A stretch of DNA of 64,000 bases from Halocaridina rubra. Lineage: Eukaryota; Arthropoda; Malacostraca; Decapoda; Atyidae. The position numbers were made by a program, and so were the translations under genes. The notes under the pieces are model-generated. The model was not told the origin of the DNA, searched no databases, and worked only from the letters and a program-made list of their open reading frames with translations. Positions 10,712 to 46,787 of this stretch are shown here, one piece after another; the stretch's first letter is position 1, and the number at the start of each line of letters is the position of its first letter. The stretch lies in the NCBI GenBank assembly GCA_037179515.1, contig JAXCGZ010005738.1, positions 97,501 to 161,500 of the forward strand. Reading direction: 5' to 3'.

Positions 10712-11036
10712 TATAGTGAACAATAGAGACAAGGACATTTTTCAATGCATGTTTTTATCCCCTTTTAAAAAATATAAAAACTCTCTCCTTTAAAATACCA
10801 TTATGAGCTCCGACTTTTACAAGGAAATACATTTTCATGCCCTAAGGTTAAAAAGTTTACGTACAATGCTCTTGCTATGAGATACTTATTAAAATCAAGG
10901 TTATCTTTTTTTTTCTTCAGGAAAAAGCGAGCTGGATAGATTGAATATTCAGAGATCTACGTAAGGTGTTTTGATACACTCCCACGTGAGAGATTCATAG
11001 AGAAACTGCGTCTAAAAGAAAGATTAGGCTGGAAAA

Positions 11037-11038
11037 TG

Positions 11039-11128
<90 letters not shown>
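11037..11128. repeat. (TA)n microsatellite
   Basis: TA dinucleotides, immediately left of the ~180-bp repeat. Confidence 0.95.
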
Positions 11129-11133
<5 letters not shown>

Positions 11134-11136
11134 TAT

Positions 11137-11472
<336 letters not shown>

Positions 11473-11676
11473 AAGTGTTAGTGAATCAAAAGAAAAACCG
11501 ACCAAGGAAGGAGAGCTAATAGCTTAGAGCTCTCGCCTTGTACAAATACTAGGCAATTGAAATAAGCAAAAGCAAAAAGGGATCATTTGCTCTGGTATGA
11601 ATTACATACCGGATGTTAAGCAATTAAGTTGTTACTTGCTTATTGTGTTAATTAATGGCCGTGAAGAAATGAGATG

Positions 11677-11716
11677 CAATAATAATAATAATAATAGTAA
11701 TAATAACAACAACAAC

Positions 11717-11779
<63 letters not shown>
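11677..11779. repeat. (AAT)n microsatellite with AAC interruptions
   Basis: AAT triplets interrupted by AGT and a short AAC block. The Asn-rich frame over it is an artefact. Confidence 0.95.
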
Positions 11780-14700
11780 TCATCAATTACCTAATTATTT
11801 AATAATTTCTTGATAGTTCAAGCGACCAGATGTTCCCTCTAGTGGGTAAAACCAGTACTAAGCGAGTAAACAAACAAATGGTGAAAGGACGATATGGAGG
11901 CCGAAATCTCGTAATCTAAACCTTATTGTAAGTCCCACGGTGATTATTACGTTTTTAATATCTCATAATTATATTAATTAGTAATATTTTTGACGATATA
12001 ATTGTAAATAGAGGGTAAGGATATAGAGATATATGACGGGAAACGCCTAAAGATAGACGTCAGGAGTCCGGAAGTGGGTCATCTGTTCCGACTGACGAAG
12101 TTCTGACTTAAGTCAGCTTTGTTTTTATTTATTTATTTATTAGATTACTTTGGTATATGTTGGTTTTTATTTATTTATTTATTTTATTAGATTACTCTGG
12201 TATACGTTGGTTTGGTGTAAGTTCGTTTGGATTAGATATTGATATAATACTTGTCAGGCGGACATAATATGTTTGATGTAATGTTTTTAATAACTAATCT
12301 GTAATGTATTTTAATAAATATCAGACAAATGTCCTTCTGGTCCCTCCCGAATATTAGGTAATGGAGGGTCTGGTTATTCAGTGGTTTTTAAAGTGTTTTA
12401 ATATTCTAGATTATGTTTATGACTTATTCTACAAATCTTTTTTCTACATAGACACCCAAATTCACTCAGTTCTTGTATGAAGAAGGGCTACAGTATTGAG
12501 TTAGGTTTTGTTAAGTTAGTTATACGAGTACAGTTCAGTCCCAAAATAGAAGGGGTGCATAAATCCAATCTTTACAATTTACTCAATGGTTTTGATATTC
12601 ATTTCCTTAGGTCATTGTTATAGGTTTTGTGATATCTTGACGTTTCTCGTCCATCCATAATGGAGAATAGTTTGGGAATTCGGTGCGTTAGATGGAGGAA
12701 AAAAGTAAATTTTTTCCTTTGACACACCCCAGTTTGGAAAAAAATTCATTAAGCTGTATTATAAGGGTAGGTATTTTGGGTCTGCTTAGGCTAGTACATC
12801 TCCAGTTCAGAAACTAGTTGATGGCAGAAATGATTGCGTAATCACGTACTTGGAATGTGAAAATAAAAATTTTCCATGAAAAATAGCCAACTGTCACTTT
12901 CTGAGTAAAATTATAATACAAAATGTTAAAAGTATATTAAAAAATAAACAGAAAAATCATAAATATATTTATGATCAAGTGAAGAAAAATTATTAAAGAC
13001 ACAAGCAATACAAGAGTGAAGTGAAAAATACGAAACAAACAAAAATAAAAAAATAATATAAATTGTAAATTTGTTTCTTAATTGGGGTTAACTAACCAGA
13101 CTAACCTGAGCTAGTATTATAATTATTTTTTTTTCCATAATTGGGGCTAAGCCACCTAGACCATCCTTAACTAACCAATCTAGCCTTGTCAAACTTAATC
13201 TTACCTAATATTACATGAGCTTTCTTTTCCACCTTTTCTTAATTGGAGGCTATGCCCCTAGACCTCCTCAGATGTTAAATACAGTACTCCTTAGAGTCTT
13301 ACCTTATTCTGAAGGTCCGCTCTCAACCTTTGCAAAGTTACCTTCTTTTTCACTGCAGTTTTCATTATGTGGTATGGGAGCTGAATGGGCTTCACTGGTC
13401 TAATATTCTGAAAGAGAAGGGTGTAAACATGAAGCTTAATTAAGGAAATCCATGTTAGTACATCAAGAATCACTGCCCTTTAGGACAGATATCAAATTTT
13501 AAATTTAAAGAAGGGGGAAGAAGTTGTGAAATGGGAGAATTATGTGGAAACTAACTAGCCGCTTATTGTAATTAGATAATTTGTGCTTGGTAAAATATGT
13601 GTATATACAATAGTAAGTCAGGATACGTCCACAGGTAGAAATAAAGTGAAATCTCAGTTGGATTTTATTAGTTGCATATGAAGTTGAGATGAGTTATGTT
13701 TGATTTAAAAGTTCTGTCTGTGCACTATAGATTTTGAAAAATGATTAAAGTGATTTACACAGTTGGAAGAATTAGAAGTAAATGACTGCATAAGATACTT
13801 AGATGAGAAAGGATTGATTTAGAATTAGTGAATGCATACTAGAAATGCAAGAGATTTATGGCTTACATAAAAAATCACAGATATAATAAATTCGGCAAAT
13901 ACAGTATATACAGTTTAAGGAAATCCTTATGATATAGAGAAAATATAACTAAGTAAATATCAAATAATTCATCTTGTAATAAATTACAATGAAAAACTTA
14001 ATGTGTTAAGCAAGAACTGAGACCTTTCACCTAAATTGGAAATGTTTTTGTGGATTTGTATATTGACAATATAAACAAATGCAATATCATGCCTCAGTGC
14101 TATTTTGAAAATATAAAAGCACTATGGATCGTGCAGTAGCTGGGTGAGTGAATGTCAAAGTATAAGGAGAGCCATGATGAGTGCATATAATTTACGACAC
14201 AATCATAGCTTTACGAATTAGGACTTGTCCATTTAATTTAAGGCCATTTCTGGTAACCCAGGTACAGACTGTGGGAGCGAAAAGGATATGCTGGAAACGT
14301 TAAGTGGATTTTATCGGCTCCTTATTAAATTTCTATGAGCAATAATTGGATTAGTAGTAAATATGGCACAACTGCACTAGAAAAGTAATAGTAGTGCATG
14401 TGCACTGAAACGGGAGTAGCTACAGGGATGTATATGTATGTAAGAACTGTGGCATCTCAACCATGAAAGTCTTTAGGAAATTCCAGTTGCCCTAATGAAC
14501 AACTTCACTGAAGCAAGAAAACTGACAATAGAAATTTTGCTTATAAAAGTACTGAATGAATATTGTGTATGATTAATGTGTATCAAAGTTCCATAGGAAA
14601 AAATGTCTGAAAACTTCTTGATATCGAGTATAGAAACTGTCATTATCCTATTTGTGTGATGTGTGAAAGTGAACCAATACGGAATATTTTTTTTAGAAAA

Positions 14701-14787
14701 AGGAACTTCTTCATTCTTATGTCAAACAGCCACATCTTATTTTCTCAGTTTTTCTCCATAAAATATGATGAATAGCAGTTCGTGTTA
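11780..14787. other. About 3 kb without a recognised gene
   Basis: AT-rich sequence with only short open frames and no protein motif. It contains an imperfect tandem duplication of about 55 bp near 12119-12220 (a TTTATTTATTTATTAGATTAC-like unit, then GGTATA-GTTGG). The rest shows no structure I can name. Confidence 0.5.
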
Positions 14788-16578
14788 CGGTAACCCCCCC
14801 GTTTATCGCGGGGGTTCGGTTCCGGGACCGACCGCGATAGGTGAATTTCCGCGAAGTAGGATCACCCTATATGCATAGGTATTTTACATTTATTTTAACG
14901 ATTATTGTATAGACCCTCCCTGTACTGTTAACAAACCACCCTTTACTTTATTAATAACAGTGTGCACGTAATTTATATCGAAGTGATAGGTAAACTTACC
15001 GTGAATGAGGTGGTAATGACATGGCATCGTTGAGAAGATTGCAGAAGGTCACCGAACGAACCATATTATCATCATGTTCTTGTGAGAGTTGTTGGAGTGA
15101 TTTCACGTGTTCATACATGGCTGCCAGACGTTCGAGTGTAAGGCCAGGTTTTTCGATTTCCTCGTGGCCAAGTTACGAAGTGAATTGAGTATACAGTACT
15201 TATGAAAACCCTTGATCATTATGAAAAATATGGAAGTGGTGAGGCCAAGTATCCTATCAGTGATATTTTGAAATACAGTATACTTTGGACTTTGCACAAA
15301 CTGGTCTCAATTCAGGTCAGTCTTCTGAAACCAATTGTGTTCCTTCTCCTTCTATGATGGAGGTGGATGGCATTGATAACTGTGAAGATGATACTAATGC
15401 TCCCCCAGTAGAGGAAATCTCTTGTAAATCAGACGTTAAAGAAGATTTGCAGAAGCCGCTTGAAATTAAAGAGGAGTCTGTTGAGGCAAGGGAAGTGATA
15501 CTGATGCTCCCCCAGTAGAGGAAATCTCTTGTAAATCACACGTCAAAGAAGATCTGCAGGAGCCGCTTGAAATTAAAGAGGAGTCTGTTCAAGCAAAGGA
15601 AATGATACTGATGCTCCCCCAGGAGAGGAAATCTCTTGTAAATCAGACATTAAAGAAGATCTGCAGGATCTGTTGAGGCATAGGAGACTGTTACCGAAAG
15701 AACCTCTGAAGCATAACATATTCATAAGCACACTGCGAACGGTGCACATGTGAGTTAGACTGAACGAGTGAGGCGAGACAATGGAAGATGGTGGGAGAAC
15801 CAAGCTTCACTCAAAAAGCCAATCTGACCCCATGATACAGAACATACGGAAAGACAATTCTGTGATTCGTCGTCTCTCACCCTTTCAGCCAATAGCATTC
15901 CATGAACTATCTCACGTAGGTACGAGCCTTTGCGTTTTCCAAGACGCCAATACAGTGTACACTATCGTATAGTATTTCACGTGGTGCAATACTGTGAGTG
16001 TATATGTTTAAATTTATGTTTTTTACTATTTCTTACTGTTTTATTACTCTTAGGCTAGGAAATACTTTTTTATCAATAAAATAATGAAAATTTCAATATG
16101 TACTAGCTCACGTAGGTGCGACCCTTTTCGTTTTCCGAAACGCTGATACCGGTATCGTATTTTACATGGTGCAATACTGTGAGTATTTATTTTTTTACTG
16201 TTTTATTATTCTTAGGCTAAGAAATACATTTTTTTTATCAATAAAATAATGAAACTACAGGAAATTTTAATATATGCTAGCTCAAGTAGGTGCGACCTTT
16301 TGCGTTTTCCGAAACACTGATACCGGTATCGTACTTTCTTTGGTGCAGAGTTACATGTTCAGATTTATGTTTTTTATTTCTTACTGTTTTATTTTTCTTA
16401 GGCAGGGAAATAATTTTTTTTTGTCAATAAAATAATGAAATATTTTTTTTTTCAATAAAATAATGAAAATACTGAAATTGTTTATTTTTTTAATATTTTC
16501 GCATATACCCAGAAAGAAAAAAAACCACGATGCACTGAATTCGCGATAGGTGAACCGCGATTTAGTGAGGGGTTACTG
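14788..16578 (-). mobile_element. Tigger/pogo-like DNA transposon, internally rearranged, minus orientation
   Basis: Both ends abut TA (14786-14787 and 16579-16580). The left end (CGGTAACCCCCCCGTTTATC, then CGGGGGTTCGGTTCCGGGAC) matches the right ends of the elements at 25494-26728 and 38609-40672 read on the other strand. The right end finishes GAGGGGTTACTG. Inside, 15720-15960 is the reverse complement of the leader of those elements, and 15905-16490 holds three tandem ~180-bp units, each with GATACCGGTATC or a variant. The transposase N-terminus is missing. Confidence 0.78.
15285..15700 (+). repeat. Tandem ~105-bp repeat encoding acidic, Glu-rich sequence
   Basis: Three degenerate units share GCTCCCCCAGTAGAGGAAAT followed by CTCTTGTAAATC and AAAGAAGAT(T/C)TGCAG. 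In frame 15285-15518 the plus strand reads APPVEEISCKSDVKEDLQKP and repeats. The strand is opposite to the surrounding Tigger element, so it may be captured or independently inserted sequence, or a transposase C-terminal tail from an inverted segment. No function is assigned. Confidence 0.55.
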
Positions 16579-17382
16579 TATATTGAAAATGATCATGAAT
16601 AGCAAAATGCTTTTTTTTTTTTTTTGTATTAGCTTAGGTCAGGTTTGGTTACCTTTTTTCTTTTTAATATTTAATTTTATTTTTTTCTTGTAAAATTTTA
16701 TCTATAATTCACAGAAATATCATTTAGTTTTCTGGGATGTTTCGTAGATATAGGTAACAGTTTTTATTTTGAAAAATTAGTAAAGTTACATGAAAATTTT
16801 TGTGGTTTTGTGAATAACTGACAAAATTACTTAAGAAAAACACATTTTGTTTGAAATATGAAGGCTTCTATCAAACAGATATTTACCAGTGATTTTATAC
16901 TGTACATATATTTTCTTTACCAAATATATGATGTTTTCTAATAGTTGTAGGAGTGATGCAATTGATATTGGTATTAACATTTACGGGTACCATATGTGAT
17001 TAACATAAAAGTCACCAAACTAACCAGGTTTCCCAACATTTTTTAACTAGGGGGGATCTCTACCCCAAGGACCACCTTTTAGACTGGCTATCTTAACAAG
17101 GGCTTTACCACTGGCACTCAGGACCATTGTTATATATAAGTAATTTTCTGTAAGCCTGTCCTTATCACATTGAGAGTGAGCTGTTCCAGTGCACATACAA
17201 CAAATTCACTCTAATGGAAAATAGTTATATAAATTACAGATTATAACTTTTTGCTCTAGGACTAAAATGAAAACTGTTTGGATTAATATGAACAAAAAAT
17301 GTTTAATTAGTTATTTCTCAGTATCATCAATAGTATTTTCTTAAAAACTCTTTGTTGCTGGTACGCTCATTTGCTGTCATTG

Positions 17383-17462
17383 TTTGGTGTTTTATGTGTC
17401 ACTATGACTCCCCATTGGAATGGGGGTGGACACAGACTGGTAACGCACCATGGTATGTAAAT
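17383..17462 (-). mobile_element. SINE family B remnant
   Basis: Contains CCCCATTGGAATGGGGGTGG followed by ACACAGACTGG, corresponding to the 3' half of the family at 7803-7965 and 21962-22112. No tRNA head. Confidence 0.55.
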
Positions 17463-18611
17463 GGTATTGTTCTAAAGATACATGGCTGTTACATTCTGAA
17501 TTCCGAACTATGTTTCCATTTGTCTTTGCCTTGATTCAAATGAGGTTGTGCTTTATTTCCAAGGGGAAATATAAGAAATGAAGGTGGTCTTTGGGGGCAC
17601 CACCCCCTGCAGTTAGGCTAGAACAACACCATTTGTACTAGGTTAGGCTTTGAAATATACTATACCCCCCCCCAAAAAAAAAGGTACCCAAATTTTTCCC
17701 ATCACTATTATTGGAGAAAAGATTGAGTTTATCTTAAAAACAGCACCTTTTTGAATGGAAATAAAAGCTGAATTTAGTTTGATTAAAGCATAAAACCATA
17801 GTAATAGTATAATTTTGAACTGTTAATAATAAACAGTGTATCTTATATTTTCAGAATAAATATGAATAAAGTTAAAGGAATTAAGATGATGTTATCTTTT
17901 TGTGTTTTGATTGGCTACTTGAACACACTCTCACAATAACTGTATTGTGATTGGTCAGTGAGTATCTGTAGCACAATTCTTATGTTGTCATGAGAAAAGG
18001 AAATTCGTTTAAGTCACTTCTTTAAAGCTGAGTTATGCTTGTAATGTCTACTTAATTGTTTTGACATCCTAAATAACTTTCTTAATTTATGTTAGACTTC
18101 TGAAGTTGAAATTTATGCTACAAACTTTTAAAATTCGAATTTGAAAGGTGGAAAGACATGACTAGTTTTATGGTTGTAAAAGTATATTGTTGTAACCATA
18201 AGATGTACAGTAGTACACCAATTCACCGGAAGTTATCAGAGGAAATAAACTAAGATTTGAGGATATGTTGATAAGAACACCAAGCTCTCTCAGTACAGAA
18301 GTTGATAAACACAATATGACAGTACTCATTGGCTTATGCAGCGTTACGAAGTGTCACATATAAGGTTCATCGTGCGTGCTGTACTTGGCATGTTAATTTA
18401 TTGTACTATATTATCTCTTAGTTTAAATTTATGAAAATATGCACTGGACTCTAATTATTCTCTTTGAGTCATTACCAAGTGCAAATGTATTTTAGTCTTT
18501 CTTACTCAATGAGAACATACTTAAATAAAAATAATTTCTCATCTTTGCTCATTCATTAATAATGCACTAAAAGAATATTGAAAATTATGAGCTCATGTTA
18601 AGTTAAAAGAC

Positions 18612-18735
18612 ATAAAATAAAGGAATCAGACAGAAAGCATTAACTTAGACCTTGTGTTCATCCTTGTGTATCATGAAAATAAAATGAAGGAATCAGCCAG
18701 AAAGCATTAACTTAGACCTTGTGTATCATGAAAAG
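18612..18735. repeat. Imperfect two-copy tandem duplication
   Basis: GAATCAGACAGAAAGCATTA and GAATCAGCCAGAAAGCATTA, each followed by ACTTAGACCTTGTG and a TGTATCATGAAAA stretch, about 66 bp apart. Confidence 0.8.
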
Positions 18736-19636
18736 TGGATGGTTTAAGTCGTAAAGAAACGTTGATGTTTTTAGATACAATATCTCCCATCCTCTTTTAT
18801 GTTGTAGTGGTCTCTAATATTATAATACCCCATCTTGGATGGCCAGTAATACTAGTGAAGTAAAAGTAGCTGCATGTGCAAAAGTTTGCATCATTACGCT
18901 TATCAATCAGGCTCACCATGGCCAGCGTTTTCAGTCTGTATAGATTCTATTATAATTGTGTTGTAAAAGTAGGTAAATATCTGTTTGACATGACTAAGTA
19001 TAGTATTGTACTGTATTTAATATATTGTATATATCATAGGAGTATAATACACATGGTATGCAGAGTTAGTCAAAAGACAGGTATGAGATAGTTAGTCAAA
19101 TTGACGAATTAAAATAACAATTGATCAAGACAGTCAGTTATCATTAGCATGGTTAAAGTGCCTTACACAATATCATTAAAGGTTAAAAAAGCTTATGGAT
19201 AATGTGATTTAGGGTCATTCTTCCCAGCATTTTCATCCCTAAGTAATACATGTGAAGCTGCTTTGAAAGTGTTTAACGACAAGATAAGGTATTTAGACTC
19301 GGAGAAAGTGACTGGTTGCACAGTAGATATTGCAACATGCACACTGCCATTAAATGTTACATGAGCACTGCCTCAAGAAGCCTCTTATAATTCATTACCT
19401 ACAAGCTCTAACATTTATAATGCTTCAAGATATATGTTCATTGCTTAACAATTTTGTACAATTATCTGACTCATACTGTAAATCTTAACTGATTGTTTAG
19501 CCTGCTCTGAAACTATGGATAAGAATAATTGAGTTGAAGACTAAAGTAACCACATTTTGATAATGGCATACTGTTGGTTGAAAATAGAAAAATGAAAAGT
19601 ATGCTCATTGGAAATTGACCCGTCAACAAGGTGTCA

Positions 19637-21275
19637 GGTTTTTTTTTTAATGAGTGTGACACCAGGACAGGCAAAAAACTTCCCTCATCAAGAAAGGCCC
19701 GGGCACGAAAAAACATTAAGACGCAGGAAAAGGAAAAGCTTATGGACAAGGCGGAGATGAGGTAATGATACACAAAGGGAAAGGACAGACTGAAAAAATA
19801 GTCAAAGTTCTAGGGACCTAGAGATATGGAGGATTAGGCCCTGAGATGACGGTAGATCTGCTTTTTAAAGGAAGATAGGTCACAAGAATTTGCAAAGACA
19901 GAAGGAGGATGAGAGTTCCAGAGTCTGGAGATGGATGGGAAGAAGCAGTCGCACCGACCAATCTGCATGCTACAAATCTCCACACAGTAGCTGTGAGACG
20001 AGGCCGCTTGATGAGTGTTACGCAGCCTCAGCAGTGAGGGAAGGATACAACTCATCAGAGCAGCGATGGAAGTGGTAGTGATAGAATAGAGAAAGGGAAT
20101 AGACCTTATGGCAAAGAGAGAGAGAATCCAGATTAGAAGTAAGAGAGGGATCATTAATGAGTCTGACTGCCTTAGATTCGACCCTATCAAGGAGATATGT
20201 ATAAGAAGAAGCACTCCAGATGTGTGAGCAAAAAGCAGAGATGGATAAGACCTTTATATATTTTAAGTAATTGTAAAGAGGAAAAGTAATTACGAAAATG
20301 AAACAAAACCCTCAATTTTTTGGATGCAGATTTATAAATTTGGATTATGTGATTCTTCCAAGACAAGTTAGAGGCTATATGGATTCCTAATATGTTGCTA
20401 GAATTAAGAGGGTAAATTTCGTTAGTTTAGAAGACAATAGGGCTATCAAGAGGAGAAGAAGATAAAGAGATAGCTAGAAACTTTGTCTTGGAAGCATTAA
20501 ATTTAACTAAATTTTGGGTGCCCCACTCAGATAATTTTTTTTTATTTCCGGTTTTACGTCACGGACTCCCTTATCAACCAAGGGCTAGGACGGTTGCCTT
20601 CTTGCGAAGGACTTGTTTTGGCAGATGTAATCCTTACGCTGAGTGCTCTGCATATCGGAGTTGAGAGTGGAAGCAAAAGTGATACAAGACTGATTACGAG
20701 TAGCAGATGAGGGTTGTGAAGAAAAGGCAGAGGAAAAGTGAAAGGGTAGAATCGTCAGCAAAGGCGTGAAGAAGAAAGGAAGATGGGGATTTTAGAAGAT
20801 AATTGATGAAGAGAAGGAACAGAGTAGGTGAAAGAACAGAGCCCTGTGGAACACCCACTGGTAACAGAGAATGGGCTAGATAATGCACCTTCAATAACTA
20901 CAAATATAAAACGGTCCAAAAGAAAACTGGATATCGGAGAACAGAGAGAAGAGGTAAAGCCATTGACAGGGAGTTTGGCCAATAAAGCCTTGTGCCAGAC
21001 TCTGTCAAAAGCCTTAGCGATATCAAGAGCGATGACAAAGGATTCTCCATATTAGCTCAGAGAAGATGACCTTACATAAGTAAGATAGGACAAGAGGTCA
21101 CCAGTAGATCATGCCTTGCGGAAGCTGCACTGGTGATCGGAGATAAGTGAGTTAAATTCAAGGCATTTTAAGAAGTGAGCATTGAGCAATAGGTTGGTAG
21201 TTTGAAGGAATAGAGCAGTCACCCTTCTTAGGAACAGGTTGAACTAGAGCATGCTTCCAATATTCATCAGTCAAC
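19637..21275 (-). mobile_element. Jockey-like LINE (copy 2), antisense, with nested SINE
   Basis: On the minus strand it runs from LALVQPVPKKGD-type RT sequence (near 21245) through KAFDRVWHKALL, GVPQGSVLSPTLFLLFIN and FADDSTLSLF to the family 3' UTR and a poly(A) seen as nine or more T at 19640. It carries stops, a frameshift at GVPQGS and a deletion of the NYRPISL block. A SINE fragment is inserted at 20548-20648. RT motif C FADD is visible, but the copy is dead. Confidence 0.85.
20548..20648 (-). mobile_element. tRNA-derived SINE (family A) fragment nested in LINE
   Basis: Begins TTCCGGTTTTACGTCACGGA on the plus strand (the SINE 3' end) and stops near GCTGAGTGCTC, so the tRNA head is missing. 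Confidence 0.8.
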
Positions 21276-21495
21276 CAACAGTCTAATGGCCAGTTATTAG
21301 ACTACTCCACACAAACTCCAATTCATTCTTATGTTCCTGTCTTTCACCAATTGTAATTTACTTAATATCTTATGTTGAGATGTGTTTGCCTGATATGAAT
21401 AAATAACAAAGCTAAGGGCTCGACTAAGTATTTTTTATTGCAAATTTAAATAATACTAAAACTATGGATATATTGTTAAACTAAGAAAATTAGGG

Positions 21496-21600
21496 AACCA
21501 TTGCAGCATAGTGGTAGAATGCTCAACTTGTTAGGTGATGGATTGCTTTTGATCCCTACAGCAGGGCGATAGGAAGCGCAGCGAGCCTTAACCCCCAAAT
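21496..21600 (+). repeat. tRNA-Gly-like sequence, probably a SINE head or pseudogene
   Basis: GCATAGTGGTAGAATGCTC matches the D-arm and A-box region of animal tRNA-Gly, and TTTTGATCCC is a weak B-box. The anticodon arm (CAACTTGTTAGG) does not fold cleanly and acceptor pairing is poor, so it is not a functional tRNA gene. Confidence 0.55.
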
Positions 21601-21961
21601 GGGAACTAATAGTGATATGTAAAAAAAAGGAAAAAGAGGTTAATATAAGTATTTTATTGAAAAGAGCATAATATGTGTGAGATAATCTTATTAGTCATGT
21701 ACAATAATATATGATTAAGATCCTCTACCACAGTCCTTACAGATTTCTGTGACAAGGTTTCACAGCATATCTATTTGAAGCTGGAGAATATTTTACATGT
21801 TCTAATCTACTCTTCATTATACTAAACCATAGAACATTTAGATTTAGATTTACTATTTAAAAGGAAAAATATGTTATTTGGATCTGTATTATTGCATCTG
21901 GTACAAAACTTTAAGAAATATAGTGATGTTTGAAAAAATTATCTGTTTTATGTAACTGTTT

Positions 21962-22112
21962 GTCTCCATTCAGGTGGTAGACACAGACGGACTGTGGCAA
22001 GAAAGTGAAGGTTGAATGCCTTTCCTACTGCCTCAAAGTGGGCTCGACTGAGAGTCTGTCAACTCCAAGTCGAGTATTTTAACCTCTCGGCTACCAAGGT
22101 CCCCTAAGTGTA
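21962..22112 (-). mobile_element. tRNA-derived SINE (family B)
   Basis: On the minus strand: CCTTGGTAGCCGAGAGGTTA (A-box-like), then CAGTCGAGCCCAC (B-box-like), then GAGGCAGTAGGAAAGGCATT, shared with 7803-7965. It lies about 90 bp upstream of the WASp first coding exon's acceptor. Confidence 0.7.
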
Positions 22113-22198
22113 GCTGTGTATGTAGTAGTTAACTATTAGTTTATGTCTTATCCAGTTTTTCTCGTAGTTTTAATATAATTCTTATTTCTATCTTTCAG

Positions 22199-22260
22199 AT
22201 TGTGTTCATTTATTTCGTAGAATCTCGTTTGGTTTTCACTGGTAGTCTGAAATTGCCAAG
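22199..22260 (+). other. WASp: 5' UTR portion of the first WASp coding exon
   Basis: A strong acceptor (TTCTTATTTCTATCTTTCAG) ends at 22198, implying that the ATG-containing exon is preceded by at least one upstream non-coding exon that I cannot locate. The 62 bases before the ATG have an in-frame stop upstream, and the ATG context is GCCAAGATGA. Confidence 0.6.
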
Positions 22261-45678
<23,418 letters not shown>

Positions 45679-45952
45679 AATAGGACTTCCCCTATGCCAA
45701 AAATAATGAGATAATGGATAATGGTTTGGTCATTGTACACTGTTATAAGTTGGTCATGTCTTCCTGGAAAAATATATACTCTAGGGTTTAGCATTGTCTA
45801 TCTTGTACACGTTGAGGGGTGGTATGTTTTGTATGAGATTGAGAAAATTTTGGAAGTATTGGTGTTTGGAAAAACGTGCTTTAAAATTGTAAGTGCGAGA
45901 TCTGATTAGTTCATATAATCGCTACCGTGAATGTATACATATGATTTTAACC

Positions 45953-45958
45953 AATAAA
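45953..45958 (+). terminator. WASp: WASp polyadenylation signal
   Basis: AATAAA about 275 bp after the stop codon. A second AATAAA is at 46091-46096. Which one is used cannot be read from the sequence. Confidence 0.6.
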
Positions 45959-46498
45959 AGTTAATCCTTCATTGTTAGGGTAGTTATTTATATGTGACCT
46001 TATTTAAAGGTATTTTAAGTTATTGATCTGATTATAGTAAATTAATTCCTTATTTTTTTCAACTTGATACTACATTTCTTAACATTACACAATAAACAAC
46101 ATTTGGTGAAGCATTTGAGCTTTAGAATGTTACCTAATTTAAAGACGTTACTGGAACTCCTCTTTTTTTTTATACACATGAATAGAATTTTAAGCTGTTA
46201 CAAATGAGAAGGATGAATACACATATACAAAAACAGATACAGTATACGTATTCCACTTCAAGAATGTAAACCATAAACGTGTGTAAATAGTTAAAAAACT
46301 TTATTGTGAGAGTTCTCTAATGCACATTGGGTAAACATAGTTTCTAAAGCGCAATTCAGCATCATATCCAGTCCATCTGTTATTTGTTGGTCATAGACTG
46401 AATACTGAGTAACGAGTATTATATTCTGTTACCCATAAAGCTTTAGGTCCTAGTCCTCTATGTATTTTTTCTGCAATGTGAGATTGTAACAACCTGTA

Positions 46499-46651
<153 letters not shown>

Positions 46652-46787
46652 GTTTATTGTTAAGCAACCTTGCCTTATACTGATGTGTAAATGTACCGTA
46701 TTATCAGGGTGTTAGTATTGTATAGTGACTAATATGTGATCTGGCTATAAACAATTGAAATTTGACTGATATAATTTTTATATGGGC

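Larger units (their letters stand above)
16579..19636. other. About 3 kb upstream of the WASp gene, no gene recognised
   Basis: Only short open frames. It contains a partial SINE-B remnant (17383-17462) and an imperfect tandem duplication at about 18612-18735 sharing GAAAGCATTAACTTAGACCT. A 5' non-coding exon or promoter of WASp could lie here or nearer the gene, but I cannot identify one. Confidence 0.45.

Noticed and set aside
19890..21055. Plus-strand frames within 19637-21275
   Set aside because: Antisense shadows of the minus-strand LINE copy.
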